DNA of 44,694 nucleotides from Allomuricauda sp. (GTDB lineage Bacteria; Bacteroidota; Bacteroidia; Flavobacteriales; Flavobacteriaceae): NCBI RefSeq assembly GCF_028282265.1, contig NZ_JANQIH010000094.1, positions 1 to 44,694 of the forward strand, read 5' to 3'. Shown piece by piece: positions 11,867 to 21,249 of this stretch (position 1 is its first letter; each line of letters starts with the position of its first letter). The notes under the pieces were generated by a model. It saw only the letters and a program-made list of their open reading frames with translations, ran no database searches and was not told where the DNA came from. The position numbers and the translations under genes were made by a program.

Positions 11867-12844
11867 TTGAATAAATCCCTCGAAATTCAGAAGTTCACGC
11901 TTCAAATTGCCTTTCTTTTCTTCTTTGCAATAGGTGTTTATTCCCAAAAAACGGAAAGTGAAATAATCCTTGAAACTGAATCGGGAAACATAACAGGTTC
12001 ATTATTATATGCCCCAGTTCCAAAAAAAATCCCAATAGCTTTGATCATTCCAGGTTCCGGTCCGACAGACAGAAACGGGAACAACCCAATGATGACCAAT
12101 AACCATTTAAAAATGTTGGCAGAAGGTTTGTTCGAAAACGGAATCGCTTCTCTTAGATATGACAAGCGCGGAATCGGGGCCAGCAGCATGAAAGGTCTAC
12201 AAGAAAGTAAACTTCGATTTGAAGACTATGTAAATGATGCCTCAGCTTGGGTAGATTTGCTTAAAAGTGATGATAGATTTTCAGAGATTGTTGTAATCGG
12301 GCACAGTGAAGGTTCTTTGGTCGGCATACTGGCTTCGCAGAACGAAGACGTAGCCAAATTCATATCGGTTGCTGGAGCTGGGCAGAAGGCAGCTGACTTG
12401 CTAAAGGAACAACTTCGCTCGCAACCCCCTATGGTATTGGCTCAATGCGTGTCCATAATTGAAAAACTCGAAGATGGAAAAACCGTGGAAAATGTTCCTC
12501 AAATGTTACAATCCCTTTTTAGGCCAAGCGTTCAACCTTATTTGATTTCTTGGTTTACGTACGATCCCCAAAAGGAAATTACCAAATTGAAGATACCTAT
12601 TCTAATAATACAAGGAACCACTGACATACAAGTAAGTGTTTCTGATGCCGAAAAGCTGTCATTGGCTAATAAAAAAGCCCAACTCCATATCTTGGAAGGA
12701 ATGAATCATATTTTAAAAGAAGCCGAAAGTGACCGATTGAAAAATATACAAACCTATTCCATGCCTGATTTGACTTTAAAACCAGGGCTGCTAAAAGTAA
12801 TCTCGGAGTTTGTTTTGAATAAGAATGACCTCTCGAAAAACTAG
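11867..12844 (+). CDS. Alpha/beta hydrolase (secreted)
   Basis: 325 aa; TTG start; 'IALIIPGSGPTDRNGNN', 'LRYDKRGIGAS', nucleophile elbow 'VVIGHSEGSLVG', 'LIIQGTTDIQVSVSDAEKL', 'EGMNHILK'. Confidence 0.88.
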   Translation: MNKSLEIQKFTLQIAFLFFFAIGVYSQKTESEIILETESGNITGSLLYAPVPKKIPIALIIPGSGPTDRNGNNPMMTNNHLKMLAEGLFENGIASLRYDKRGIGASSMKGLQESKLRFEDYVNDASAWVDLLKSDDRFSEIVVIGHSEGSLVGILASQNEDVAKFISVAGAGQKAADLLKEQLRSQPPMVLAQCVSIIEKLEDGKTVENVPQMLQSLFRPSVQPYLISWFTYDPQKEITKLKIPILIIQGTTDIQVSVSDAEKLSLANKKAQLHILEGMNHILKEAESDRLKNIQTYSMPDLTLKPGLLKVISEFVLNKNDLSKN

Positions 12845-12851
12845 GGGCAAA

Positions 12852-14393
12852 CTATAGTTCCTTAAGCCATTCCCTTATATCCACTTCCTTGGCGATTATT
12901 CCTTTTACTTCGGATAGCAAAACCCTTTGTTGTTCCATGGAATCACGATGTCGAATGGTTACGGTATCATCTTCCAAAGTTTGATGGTCAATCGTTACAC
13001 AGAAAGGTGTCCCCACAGCATCTTGACGACGATAGCGACGCCCCACAGCATCCTTTTCGTCATAGGCTACATTGAAGTCCCATTTTAAATCATCAACCAG
13101 TTTTTGAGCAACTTCTGGTAATCCATCACGCTTTAACAAGGGAAGAATAGCTGCTTTGGTCGGGGCCAATACCGCTGGAAGTTTCAGTACAACTCGGGAC
13201 GTATTGTTTTCCAGCTGTTCTTCTTGTAGTGAATTGGAAAAAACAGCCAAGAACATTCTATCCAACCCAATCGATGTTTCAAGAACGTAGGGTACGTAAC
13301 TCTCGTTTAGTTCGGGATCGAAATATTGTAGTTTTTTTCCAGAATATTCTTCGTGACTGCCCAAATCAAAATCTGTTCGCGAATGGATTCCTTCCAATTC
13401 CCTGAATCCGAAAGGAAATTTAAACTCAATATCAGCTGCAGCATCAGCATAATGGGCCAATTTCTCGTGGTCATGGAAACGATAGTTCTTCTTCCCCATT
13501 CCCAATGAAAGATGCCACTTCATTCGTTTTTCCTTCCAAGCATCGTACCACTCTTTCTGGGTTCCGGGCTTAATGAAGTATTGCATTTCCATTTGTTCGA
13601 ATTCCCGCATCCGAAAAATGAACTGTCGCGCTACAATCTCATTACGAAATGCCTTCCCGGTTTGAGCAATTCCAAAAGGAATCTTCAAACGGCCCGTTTT
13701 CTGAACATTTAAGAAGTTTACAAAAATTCCCTGTGCGGTTTCGGGTCGAAGATAAAGGTCGGTTGCGGTTTCTGCCGAAGCACCTAGCTTGGTTCCGAAC
13801 ATCAAGTTGAACTGTTTGACATCGGTCCAGTTTTTAGATCCTGAAACGGGACAAACGATTCCCAACTCCTCAATCAAAGCCTTGACATCGGCAAGATCTT
13901 CGTTTTCGAGGGACCTTCCTAAACGCTTCAGAATGCCATCAGCCTTGGCCTGGTAATCCAAAACACGTTGGTTCGTAGTCAAAAACTGCTCTCTATCAAA
14001 GCTATCACCAAATCGCTTGGCGGCTTTGGTTACCTCCTTATCTATCTTAGCTTCAATCTTGGCCACATGGTCTTCTACCAACACATCGGCACGATATCTT
14101 TTTTTGGAGTCTTTATTGTCAATCAAGGGGTCATTGAAAGCATCCACGTGGCCCGAGGCTTTCCAAGTAGTTGGGTGCATAAAAATGGCCGCATCAATCC
14201 CTACAATATTATCATTGAGCTGCACCATGGCTTTCCACCAATACTCCCGGATGTTCTTTTTTAGCTCAGCCCCATTTTGACCATAATCATAAACAGCACT
14301 GAGACCGTCATATATTTCGCTGGATTGGAATATGTACCCGTATTCCTTTGCGTGGGAAATAACCTTCTTAAAAATGTCCTCTTGGTTTGCCAT
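12852..14393 (-). CDS. glyS: Glycyl-tRNA synthetase (dimeric, class II)
   Basis: 513 aa; 'YGYIFQSSEIYDGLSAVYDYGQNGAELKKNIREYWW', 'LYLRPETAQGIFVNFLNVQKTGRLKIPFGIAQTGKAFRNEI', 'SIGLDRMFLAVF', C-terminal anticodon-binding domain. Confidence 0.96.
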   Translation of the reverse strand: MANQEDIFKKVISHAKEYGYIFQSSEIYDGLSAVYDYGQNGAELKKNIREYWWKAMVQLNDNIVGIDAAIFMHPTTWKASGHVDAFNDPLIDNKDSKKRYRADVLVEDHVAKIEAKIDKEVTKAAKRFGDSFDREQFLTTNQRVLDYQAKADGILKRLGRSLENEDLADVKALIEELGIVCPVSGSKNWTDVKQFNLMFGTKLGASAETATDLYLRPETAQGIFVNFLNVQKTGRLKIPFGIAQTGKAFRNEIVARQFIFRMREFEQMEMQYFIKPGTQKEWYDAWKEKRMKWHLSLGMGKKNYRFHDHEKLAHYADAAADIEFKFPFGFRELEGIHSRTDFDLGSHEEYSGKKLQYFDPELNESYVPYVLETSIGLDRMFLAVFSNSLQEEQLENNTSRVVLKLPAVLAPTKAAILPLLKRDGLPEVAQKLVDDLKWDFNVAYDEKDAVGRRYRRQDAVGTPFCVTIDHQTLEDDTVTIRHRDSMEQQRVLLSEVKGIIAKEVDIREWLKEL

Positions 14394-14429
14394 TCGGCAA
14401 AAATAGAATATTACCCTAAAATTGAAACG

Positions 14430-15326
14430 CTATTTCAGTTGAAATTCGGTAGAAGCAAGAAGTCTTTCGTCTTCGAACACATTTAGGGTGTAAATTCCTT
14501 CACCCAATGATGTTTCAGGAACCGTGATTGCATCGCAAACACTTATTTCCTTTCCGGTATATATAATTTCAACCTTTTTGCTGTAGGTATTTCCTCCTAC
14601 GGAAATGGTTGTGGCGTTGTCTTCAATTACTTTCATTTCAGGATCCAAAAACTGGAGGTACAAAACCCTCACCTTGCCCTTTTCTGTCGGATCGGCCAAC
14701 ACGGTTACACAGCCCCTCAACTTTTCAATGGTAGAGGCCTTATTGGTTTTTAAAGGCCTTCCGGCTCGAAGTCTAAACCCGCTACCCTCGGCACCTTGAA
14801 GTTTGAGGTAACTCTTTATTTTCAGTTCGCGGCTCAATTCACGATTAGCTTCCCGTAAAAGTGACTCGGACCGTTCGATATTGCTGGCCCTACCACGAGT
14901 TTCTTCCAATTGTCGCCGGGTCTGTTCATAGCGATCGGCCAGAAGTCTATTGTTGTATCGAAGAAAATTGTTTTTCAACTTCAGGCTATCAAAACCAATT
15001 TCCAACATTCGAAGTTCTTTTCGTGTTTCCTTAAGCTTCGTAAGACTAAAATTAAGTCGGCCTACAGAGTCTAAAAGTTGTTGGACCCTAAATCGAGAAG
15101 TCTGCAGCTCTATTTCATTGACCTCGTTCAGCCCTGAAAGCCGATCTACCTCGGCCTTCATCAGCGTTAGGTCTTTCACCAAAAGTTCCTTTTCCTGTTC
15201 CAAAAACACCATTTGGTTCTTGGACTGGGCATAACTATAATAAAAAGCTATCAGAATCCCCACAATGACCGCCACAAGCGCTGTGAAAATAATCTTGTAG
15301 TTGAAATTGTTATCTTGGGCGTCCAT
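14430..15326 (-). CDS. Hypothetical membrane-anchored coiled-coil protein
   Basis: 298 aa; single N-terminal TM segment (IIFTALVAVIVGILIAFYYSY), long heptad-rich region, C-terminal beta-rich domain. Confidence 0.8.
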   Translation of the reverse strand: MDAQDNNFNYKIIFTALVAVIVGILIAFYYSYAQSKNQMVFLEQEKELLVKDLTLMKAEVDRLSGLNEVNEIELQTSRFRVQQLLDSVGRLNFSLTKLKETRKELRMLEIGFDSLKLKNNFLRYNNRLLADRYEQTRRQLEETRGRASNIERSESLLREANRELSRELKIKSYLKLQGAEGSGFRLRAGRPLKTNKASTIEKLRGCVTVLADPTEKGKVRVLYLQFLDPEMKVIEDNATTISVGGNTYSKKVEIIYTGKEISVCDAITVPETSLGEGIYTLNVFEDERLLASTEFQLK

Positions 15327-15359
15327 GGGGTGCTAGAGCTGCTCTAAAACAAACACGTT

Positions 15360-16070
15360 TTGTTGTACAAAAGGTTGGCTAAGATAATAAACGATATTAA
15401 CAACATACTATTGCCGATAGTATGTTTTGGATGTAATGTGCGATTATCCAGAGGAGAAAACATCTTATGCACCGTTTGTCGACATGAATTACCACTCACC
15501 GATCATAACTTCACCGATGAAAATGCCATTGATCAACTATTTTATGGTCGAATTCCCCTTAGAAAGGGCGCTTCGTTCGTATTTTTTGCGAAAGATGGAA
15601 TAGTAAAAAACCTACTCCACCACTTAAAGTATAAAAATCATGAGGAGATTGGAAGCTTTTTCGGTGATTGGTACGGTTCTTTGTTGAAGAGTGATATAGG
15701 ATTAAAAAGTGTGGATGTAGTTGTTCCTGTTCCGCTACATCCGAAAAAAGAGAAAAAGAGAGGTTACAATCAAGTTAAGCTCTTTGCCCAGAGATTGGCC
15801 CATCATTTAAAGGTCGATCTAAAGACCGATTTATTGGTCAAATCGGTCAACACCAAAACGCAGACTAAAAAGGACAGGCAACTCCGATGGCTAGGGAATC
15901 AGGCAATCTTTCAAGCTAATGCGTCCGATTCAATACCTTACAAACACATTTTATTGGTAGATGATGTGATTACCACGGGAGCTACCGTTGAAGCCTGTGC
16001 TACCGAACTGTTTAAGCTGGGTGATATAACGGTATCTGTGGCCAGTATTGCTTTTGTACCTAAGGGTTAA
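15360..16070 (+). CDS. ComF family phosphoribosyltransferase
   Basis: 236 aa; N-terminal C4 zinc finger (CFGC...CTVC), 'VVPVPLHPKKEKKRGYNQVKLFAQRLAH', PRPP loop 'HILLVDDVITTGATVEACA'. In-frame stop at 15345-15347 forces a start at or after 15348, so TTG is likely. Confidence 0.92.
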   Translation: MLYKRLAKIINDINNILLPIVCFGCNVRLSRGENILCTVCRHELPLTDHNFTDENAIDQLFYGRIPLRKGASFVFFAKDGIVKNLLHHLKYKNHEEIGSFFGDWYGSLLKSDIGLKSVDVVVPVPLHPKKEKKRGYNQVKLFAQRLAHHLKVDLKTDLLVKSVNTKTQTKKDRQLRWLGNQAIFQANASDSIPYKHILLVDDVITTGATVEACATELFKLGDITVSVASIAFVPKG

Positions 16071-16135
16071 AATTTTCTAAGCCACCCTTTCAGTGGTAGA
16101 ATTAAGTTGTTACTTTGCCGCAGATTTATCCGTTC

Positions 16136-17755
16136 ATGGCATACCTAAGGAAGTTTTTAAGTATTTTTTTTCTTTTTCTTATAGGTTTGGCGCTTTGGCA
16201 ATGTGCCCGAAGAGGCAACCCTACGGGAGGGCCAGAAGATATCGAACCGCCAGTTCTTTTGAGGGCCGAGCCCAATAATTTCTCCATTGAATTTACAGGT
16301 CAAAAAATTAAGCTTTACTTCGATGAATTCGTGAAAGTGGAAGATGCGCAGAACCAAATCATCGTTTCTCCACCATTACAATATCCTCTACAAATAAAGC
16401 CTCAAGGTGGGGCAAGCAAATCAGTAGAAATTACCATAAAGGATACCCTTAAAGAGAATACCACGTATACCTTTAATTTTGGACAAAGCATCGTGGATAA
16501 TAATGAGGGAAACCCTTACCCATACCTTAGTTACGTGTTTTCCACGGGCACATACATTGATTCCCTAACCTTAGCTGGCGCAGTAAAAGATGCTTTTAAC
16601 CGAAAGGCCGATGAGTTTATTAGCGTGATGTTATACGAGCTGGATACGAGTTATACCGATTCCACCATTTTTAAAAGACCCCCTAACTACATAGCAAACA
16701 CACTGGATAGTCTTCCTTTGTTCGAACTTAAAAATCTGAGGGAGGGTGCTTATGCGCTTTTTGCACTTAAGGACCTCAACAAGAACAATCTATTTGACCA
16801 AAGGCAGGATAAGATTGCTTTTCTTCAAGATACCATCTATGTCCCAACAGATTCCATTTATTTGTTAAATCTCTTTTTAGAGGAACCCAATTATAACGCT
16901 TCAGTGCCCAGCTATGTGGCCAAAAACCGAATATTATTTGGCTTTCAAGGCAATTACCAAGACATTAAAATCGAGCCAATTACCATTTTACCCGATTCAG
17001 TAAAAACCAAAATTCTTAAAGATCAAGAAACCGACACGCTGAATTATTGGTTATTACCCACCGATTTGGATTCCATCATTTTTAAAGTAACCAATTCCAA
17101 ACTCGATGAAATAGATACGTTTACGGTAAAAACCCGTAAGCTCGGCTTGGACTCTCTACAACTCACTCCAAGTGTTAGGGGAGGGCTGAATTTTGAAGAT
17201 ACTTTCAGTATTTTGTCCAACACCCCCATTGTCTCGATGGATACCACCAAGATAGATTTTTTCGTGAGCGATTCTATTGAGGCTCCTTATAATTTTCAAA
17301 TAGATACACTAAAAAATCAAATTGATTTTGATTTCGCCATCGAGCCTAACCAGCGCTATAGATTTGACCTTTTCCCCGGGGCTATCCAGGATTTCTTTGG
17401 AATGGAAAATGATACGCTTTCGTTTCAAACTTCGACGGGTAGCTACGCAGATTACGGAAACCTGAGGATGAACATAAGCGGTGCTGTAAGCTATCCCCTT
17501 ATTGTTCAATTGACCAATGAAAATGGGGAGTTGCAGCGTGAGTTAATTGCAGATGGCCCAAAAGTTTTAGAGTTCAATAATCTTGATCCCGCCAAATACA
17601 TGGTGCGGGTTATTTTCGATACCAATGAAAATGGGAAGTGGGATACAGGAAATTGGATAAAAAAAATACAGCCCGAAAAAATAAGCTACTATCCCGATGT
17701 AATTGACGTTAGGGCCAATTGGGAATTGGAACAACAATTCATCATAACAGATTAA
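16136..17755 (+). CDS. Lipoprotein with bacterial Ig-like (Big_5) domain
   Basis: Likely start at 16136 (MAYLRKFLSIFFLFLIGLALWQCARRGNPTGGPEDIEPPVLL); lipobox then 'FSIEFTGQKIKLYFDEFVKVEDAQNQIIVSPPL'. Confidence 0.85.
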   Translation: MAYLRKFLSIFFLFLIGLALWQCARRGNPTGGPEDIEPPVLLRAEPNNFSIEFTGQKIKLYFDEFVKVEDAQNQIIVSPPLQYPLQIKPQGGASKSVEITIKDTLKENTTYTFNFGQSIVDNNEGNPYPYLSYVFSTGTYIDSLTLAGAVKDAFNRKADEFISVMLYELDTSYTDSTIFKRPPNYIANTLDSLPLFELKNLREGAYALFALKDLNKNNLFDQRQDKIAFLQDTIYVPTDSIYLLNLFLEEPNYNASVPSYVAKNRILFGFQGNYQDIKIEPITILPDSVKTKILKDQETDTLNYWLLPTDLDSIIFKVTNSKLDEIDTFTVKTRKLGLDSLQLTPSVRGGLNFEDTFSILSNTPIVSMDTTKIDFFVSDSIEAPYNFQIDTLKNQIDFDFAIEPNQRYRFDLFPGAIQDFFGMENDTLSFQTSTGSYADYGNLRMNISGAVSYPLIVQLTNENGELQRELIADGPKVLEFNNLDPAKYMVRVIFDTNENGKWDTGNWIKKIQPEKISYYPDVIDVRANWELEQQFIITD

Positions 17756-18512
17756 AACGGTCCCTGTCTTGAAGGAATTTCAATTTTTCCCGTTGGGATA
17801 GAATATGCTCTTTGTTCAGCTCTACTTGAATTATCTCTTCCTTTTCTGAAAAACCCAAAGGATTACCAAGAACGTCGTAAACCGCGGAATGCCCGGGATA
17901 TTCATAGCCTAGCCCATCAAGTCCTATTCGATTTACTCCAACGGCATATGCCATATTTTCAATAGCTCTAGCCTTGAGCAGGGTATCCCAGGCCGATATT
18001 CTGGGTTTCGGCCAATTGGCAACATAGACCAACACGTCATAATCCTCCACATTTCGAGACCACACCGGAAACCTTAGATCATAGCAAACAAGTGGGAAAA
18101 AACGAAATCCCCGGTAATCGATACAGACCCTTTCTGTACCAGCTTGGTACACTTTGTCCTCCCCGGCCAGTGTGAAGGTATGTTTTTTGTCATATGAATG
18201 TAGGGTTCCGTCTGGCTCTACAAAAAGCAGCCGATTAAAGAACTTGTCTTCCTCTTGAAAAACGATGCTTCCCAACAAAGCCGTATTTTTTCGTTTTGCG
18301 AGGTCTTGCATCCATTCTATGGTGTTTTTTCCTTCGGAAGGCTCTATTTTCTGGGGATTCATGGTGAATCCTGTGGTAAACATTTCTGGAAATATAACGA
18401 TATCAACTTCACTTTCTATTGAATCAACTTTTTTCTCGAACATCGTTCGGTTTTCATTGGGTTTTTCCCAATAAAGCTGTGATTGAATAAGTGCTATGTT
18501 GAGTTTGTCCAT
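17742..18512 (-). CDS. Nitrilase/omega-amidase family carbon-nitrogen hydrolase
   Basis: 'VIFPEMFTTGFTMNP' (Glu), 'YDKKHTF' (Lys), 'PLVCYDLRFPVWSRN' (Cys) catalytic triad; start placed at MDKLNIALIQSQLYW. Confidence 0.92.
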   Translation of the reverse strand: MDKLNIALIQSQLYWEKPNENRTMFEKKVDSIESEVDIVIFPEMFTTGFTMNPQKIEPSEGKNTIEWMQDLAKRKNTALLGSIVFQEEDKFFNRLLFVEPDGTLHSYDKKHTFTLAGEDKVYQAGTERVCIDYRGFRFFPLVCYDLRFPVWSRNVEDYDVLVYVANWPKPRISAWDTLLKARAIENMAYAVGVNRIGLDGLGYEYPGHSAVYDVLGNPLGFSEKEEIIQVELNKEHILSQREKLKFLQDRDRFNLL

Positions 18513-18519
18513 CTGTCGT

Positions 18520-19143
18520 TCAATCAAAGTATACCTCAGAAGCATCCGATTTGGCCAACCGAAATAGTTGTTCAATCTGAGTTTTTAAAATACGGTCTTC
18601 GGATAAAGGCGGAAGCTTATCCAGCGGAAAAAACTGCGCTCCCAACATATCGAAACCTGGTCGAAGCTCTCCTCCGGTAACTTCACAAAGAAAAATAATC
18701 TTGTAAATGTAGTAAGGTTCGGGAGGATGGGGATGAACCTGTTTATCATAAACCCCCAATAGTCGATTTACCCTGGTTTTGATTCCGGTTTCTTCCCATA
18801 TTTCCTTCACCGCTATTTCAGATGGGGTACTGCCCACATCGGCCCAGCCCCCGGGGATGGTCCATTTGCCGTCAACCCCCTCCTTTGCCATTAGAATCTC
18901 ATCTACCTCGTTCAACACGAAGCCACGGATATCAACCTTGGGCGTGGGATAATCTTCCTGCGGCATAAAAAAATCCTTGATTACGGTAAAGGGGGTGTTT
19001 CCCAAATGGGCTAAAAGCTTCAAGCTTATATCTTGCAATTCTTCATAGCGCTCCTTATCATAGCTCCCTTCAGTATAAATCAATCCTGTATCGGCAATAG
19101 CCTTAAGGCGTTTGACTAAGTTGAGTTGCTTGAGCGCATCCAT
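18520..19143 (-). CDS. NUDIX hydrolase
   Basis: Nudix box 'GGWADVGSTPSEIAVKEIWEETGI' after 'GKWTIP'; N-terminal helical domain. Confidence 0.93.
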   Translation of the reverse strand: MDALKQLNLVKRLKAIADTGLIYTEGSYDKERYEELQDISLKLLAHLGNTPFTVIKDFFMPQEDYPTPKVDIRGFVLNEVDEILMAKEGVDGKWTIPGGWADVGSTPSEIAVKEIWEETGIKTRVNRLLGVYDKQVHPHPPEPYYIYKIIFLCEVTGGELRPGFDMLGAQFFPLDKLPPLSEDRILKTQIEQLFRLAKSDASEVYFD

Positions 19144-19149
19144 ATGAAG

Positions 19150-19629
19150 TTATGTTTTAGCTTCCAGTATTTGAATCAGTTTCTGGTCATCTTGCTGTTT
19201 GGCATAATCTAAGGCCGTATTTCCCCTAGCATCCCTTACTGAGGCGTCGGCACCATGTTTTACAAGAAGTTCTGCAATTTCCGGTCGGTTAAAGGTGGCT
19301 GCGTAGATGAGACTCGTAGCTCCCATGGAATTGATATGATTGACATTGGCGCCCGATTCAATCAACAGCTTTGCCAGCTCAACATAACCTTTAAAACATA
19401 CCCCCATAAGTGGCGTATTTCCTGAACCGTCCTGCGCATCAACGTCGGCCCCGGCCTTCAAAAAAAACTCCGTGACCTCCTTATGTCCATAGTACGTGGC
19501 CAAAACCAAAGGGGTCGAGCCCCTAGAATCTGTACTGGTCAGTAATTTTTTTTGTTTCTGCACCATTTCTTGTAACTCGGAGAGGTTTCCTTCCCGTATT
19601 GCATTGAAAAAAGATTCAGTTGGTTCCAT
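19150..19629 (-). CDS. Ankyrin repeat protein
   Basis: Repeats such as 'DSRGSTPLVLATYYGHKEVTEFFLKAGADVDAQDGSGNTPLMGVCFKGYVELAKLLIESGANVNHINSMGATSLIYAATFNRPEIAELLVKHGADASVRDARGNTALDYA'; start placed at MEPTESFF. Confidence 0.92.
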   Translation of the reverse strand: MEPTESFFNAIREGNLSELQEMVQKQKKLLTSTDSRGSTPLVLATYYGHKEVTEFFLKAGADVDAQDGSGNTPLMGVCFKGYVELAKLLIESGANVNHINSMGATSLIYAATFNRPEIAELLVKHGADASVRDARGNTALDYAKQQDDQKLIQILEAKT

Positions 19630-19917
19630 ACTGTTTGAAAGATAAAAAAAGTGCCACAACCTTGTATGGATGTGGCCAAAATATTAGTGATTTTCTTTTC
19701 CGTTAGCTTGTACCTTTTGAATAGGTAAAGGTCTTATTTCCCATCTTATAGGTTAAAGATAATCGATTCGTGGAGGCTTTCTAGGGGCTAATCCATACCC
19801 TTGTTTTATGTCAACATTGGGTTTCTCTATTACGTTGGAGGTTAAAACCAGGGATGTGCTCTCGCATTCCACCCCCAAAATGGCAGATTTGCCCCATTCA
19901 AGTAGCATTTCTCAATC

Positions 19918-19925
19918 TATCTTTG
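19918..19925 (+). promoter_or_regulatory. Candidate Bacteroidota -7 promoter element upstream of DinB-family gene
   Basis: TATCTTTG matches TAnnTTTG exactly; no well-spaced -33 TTTG seen (nearest TTTG is 26 nt upstream). Confidence 0.35.
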
Positions 19926-20009
19926 ATACAACTGGATGAAAATATGGGGCAACGGTCCTTTTATGGCGCCTTTAATCGTCTTAAAACTAAATCAGTAAAT
20001 CCTATAACA

Positions 20010-20624
20010 ATGAAAAAACTCGTTTTACCCTTATTGGCACTTCTACTTTTTAGCTTTAGCACGGACACGGGAAAGCTTACCAATGAGGAACGCACTGTAT
20101 TGATCAAATACCTGTCCGACACCCGAGACCATATGAAGAAAGTCCTTGATGGACTCAACGAGGAGCAATTGAACTTTAAACCCTCCCCTGAGTCTTGGTC
20201 TATTGCTGAATGTACCGAACATTTGGCCATTTCTGAAAACGCATTTGGTGGATTGATACAAAAAGCGGTAGCCGCAGGTCCCAATCCAGCATTAAAAGAT
20301 TCATTGAAATTCAAAGACGAACAGCTTTTCGGCATCATCACCGATCGCTCCAATAAGGTAAAGACCGCAGAACCCTTTGAACCAAGCGGAAAGTTTGGCA
20401 CCCATGAAGATGCGGTCAAAGCTTTTATGGAAAAACGGGCCGAGCATATTGCGTATGTAGAAACCACAGAGGACGATCTTAGAAATCGTTACAGCAACGA
20501 CCTTCCTTTTGGGACGGTGGATGGTTTTCAGGTGGTCATCTTCGCGGCGGGACATACCGAGCGCCACGTCCTTCAAATGAAAGAAGTAATGGCAGATGAA
20601 AACTTTCCGAAAGCAGGGAAGTAA
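20010..20624 (+). CDS. DinB family protein (secreted)
   Basis: Start at MKKLVLPLLALLLFSFS; 'LSDTRDHMKKVLDGLNEEQLNFKPSPESWSIAECTEHLAISE' and 'AAGHTERHVLQMKEV' are DinB_2-type His motifs. Confidence 0.88.
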   Translation: MKKLVLPLLALLLFSFSTDTGKLTNEERTVLIKYLSDTRDHMKKVLDGLNEEQLNFKPSPESWSIAECTEHLAISENAFGGLIQKAVAAGPNPALKDSLKFKDEQLFGIITDRSNKVKTAEPFEPSGKFGTHEDAVKAFMEKRAEHIAYVETTEDDLRNRYSNDLPFGTVDGFQVVIFAAGHTERHVLQMKEVMADENFPKAGK

Positions 20625-20647
20625 AATTGGCTTTAACATTTATTGGC

Positions 20648-20681
20648 AAGCCCTTCCACAATGGAAAGGGCTTTATTTTTT
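20648..20681 (+). terminator. Rho-independent terminator after DinB-family gene
   Basis: AAGCCCTTCC-acaat-GGAAAGGGCTT (one bulged A) followed by a T-rich tract. Confidence 0.75.
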
Positions 20682-20715
20682 ACCTTTATTTCCATTCTCT
20701 TAAAATTCATCATCC

Positions 20716-21246
20716 ATGAAAGCACTAAAGTCGTTGACATTTATCGGAATCCTATTTTTAGCAGTGAGCCTTAATGCCCAATCTAAAAAGGACCGCAAGG
20801 TCATCAACGATGCCAAAAAGGCAAAAAAGACCTTGCTGAAGGCCGATATTGGTTTGGACCGTTTTTTTGAAAACTCGGCGGGTTATGTGCTGTTTCCCAA
20901 CGTAGGGAAGGGCGGTTTTATCATTGGTGGGGCCTCGGGCAATGGGGTGGTGTATGAAAATGGCACAATGATCGGTATGGCAGGACTCAAGAAACTCAAT
21001 GTTGGGCTTCAGGCGGGGGGACAGGCCATTATCGAAGTTATCTTTTTTGAGACCGCTGTGGACCTCGAACGATTTAAGGAAGGGAAATTCCAATTTGCGG
21101 CCGAAGCCTCTGCTGTAGCCATAAAATCGGGTATTGCCGCCAACGCCAAATACAAAGACGGGGTTGCGGTATTTGCCTTGCCCAAGGCCGGGCTTATGGC
21201 CGATGCCTCGGTAGGTGGGCAAAAGTTTAGCTATAAACCCTTTTAG
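20716..21246 (+). CDS. YSC84/SYLF-domain lipid-binding protein
   Basis: 176 aa; 'SAGYVLFPNVGKGGFIIGGASGNGVVYENGTMIGMAGLKKLNVGLQAGGQAIIEVIFF' is the SYLF signature. Confidence 0.9.
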   Translation: MKALKSLTFIGILFLAVSLNAQSKKDRKVINDAKKAKKTLLKADIGLDRFFENSAGYVLFPNVGKGGFIIGGASGNGVVYENGTMIGMAGLKKLNVGLQAGGQAIIEVIFFETAVDLERFKEGKFQFAAEASAVAIKSGIAANAKYKDGVAVFALPKAGLMADASVGGQKFSYKPF

Positions 21247-21249
21247 TTT

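Noticed and set aside
18016-18023. Second TTGGCAAC match, possibly another cassette boundary
   Set aside because: It lies inside the nitrilase-family coding sequence, with no palindrome or composition change nearby; chance 8-mer.
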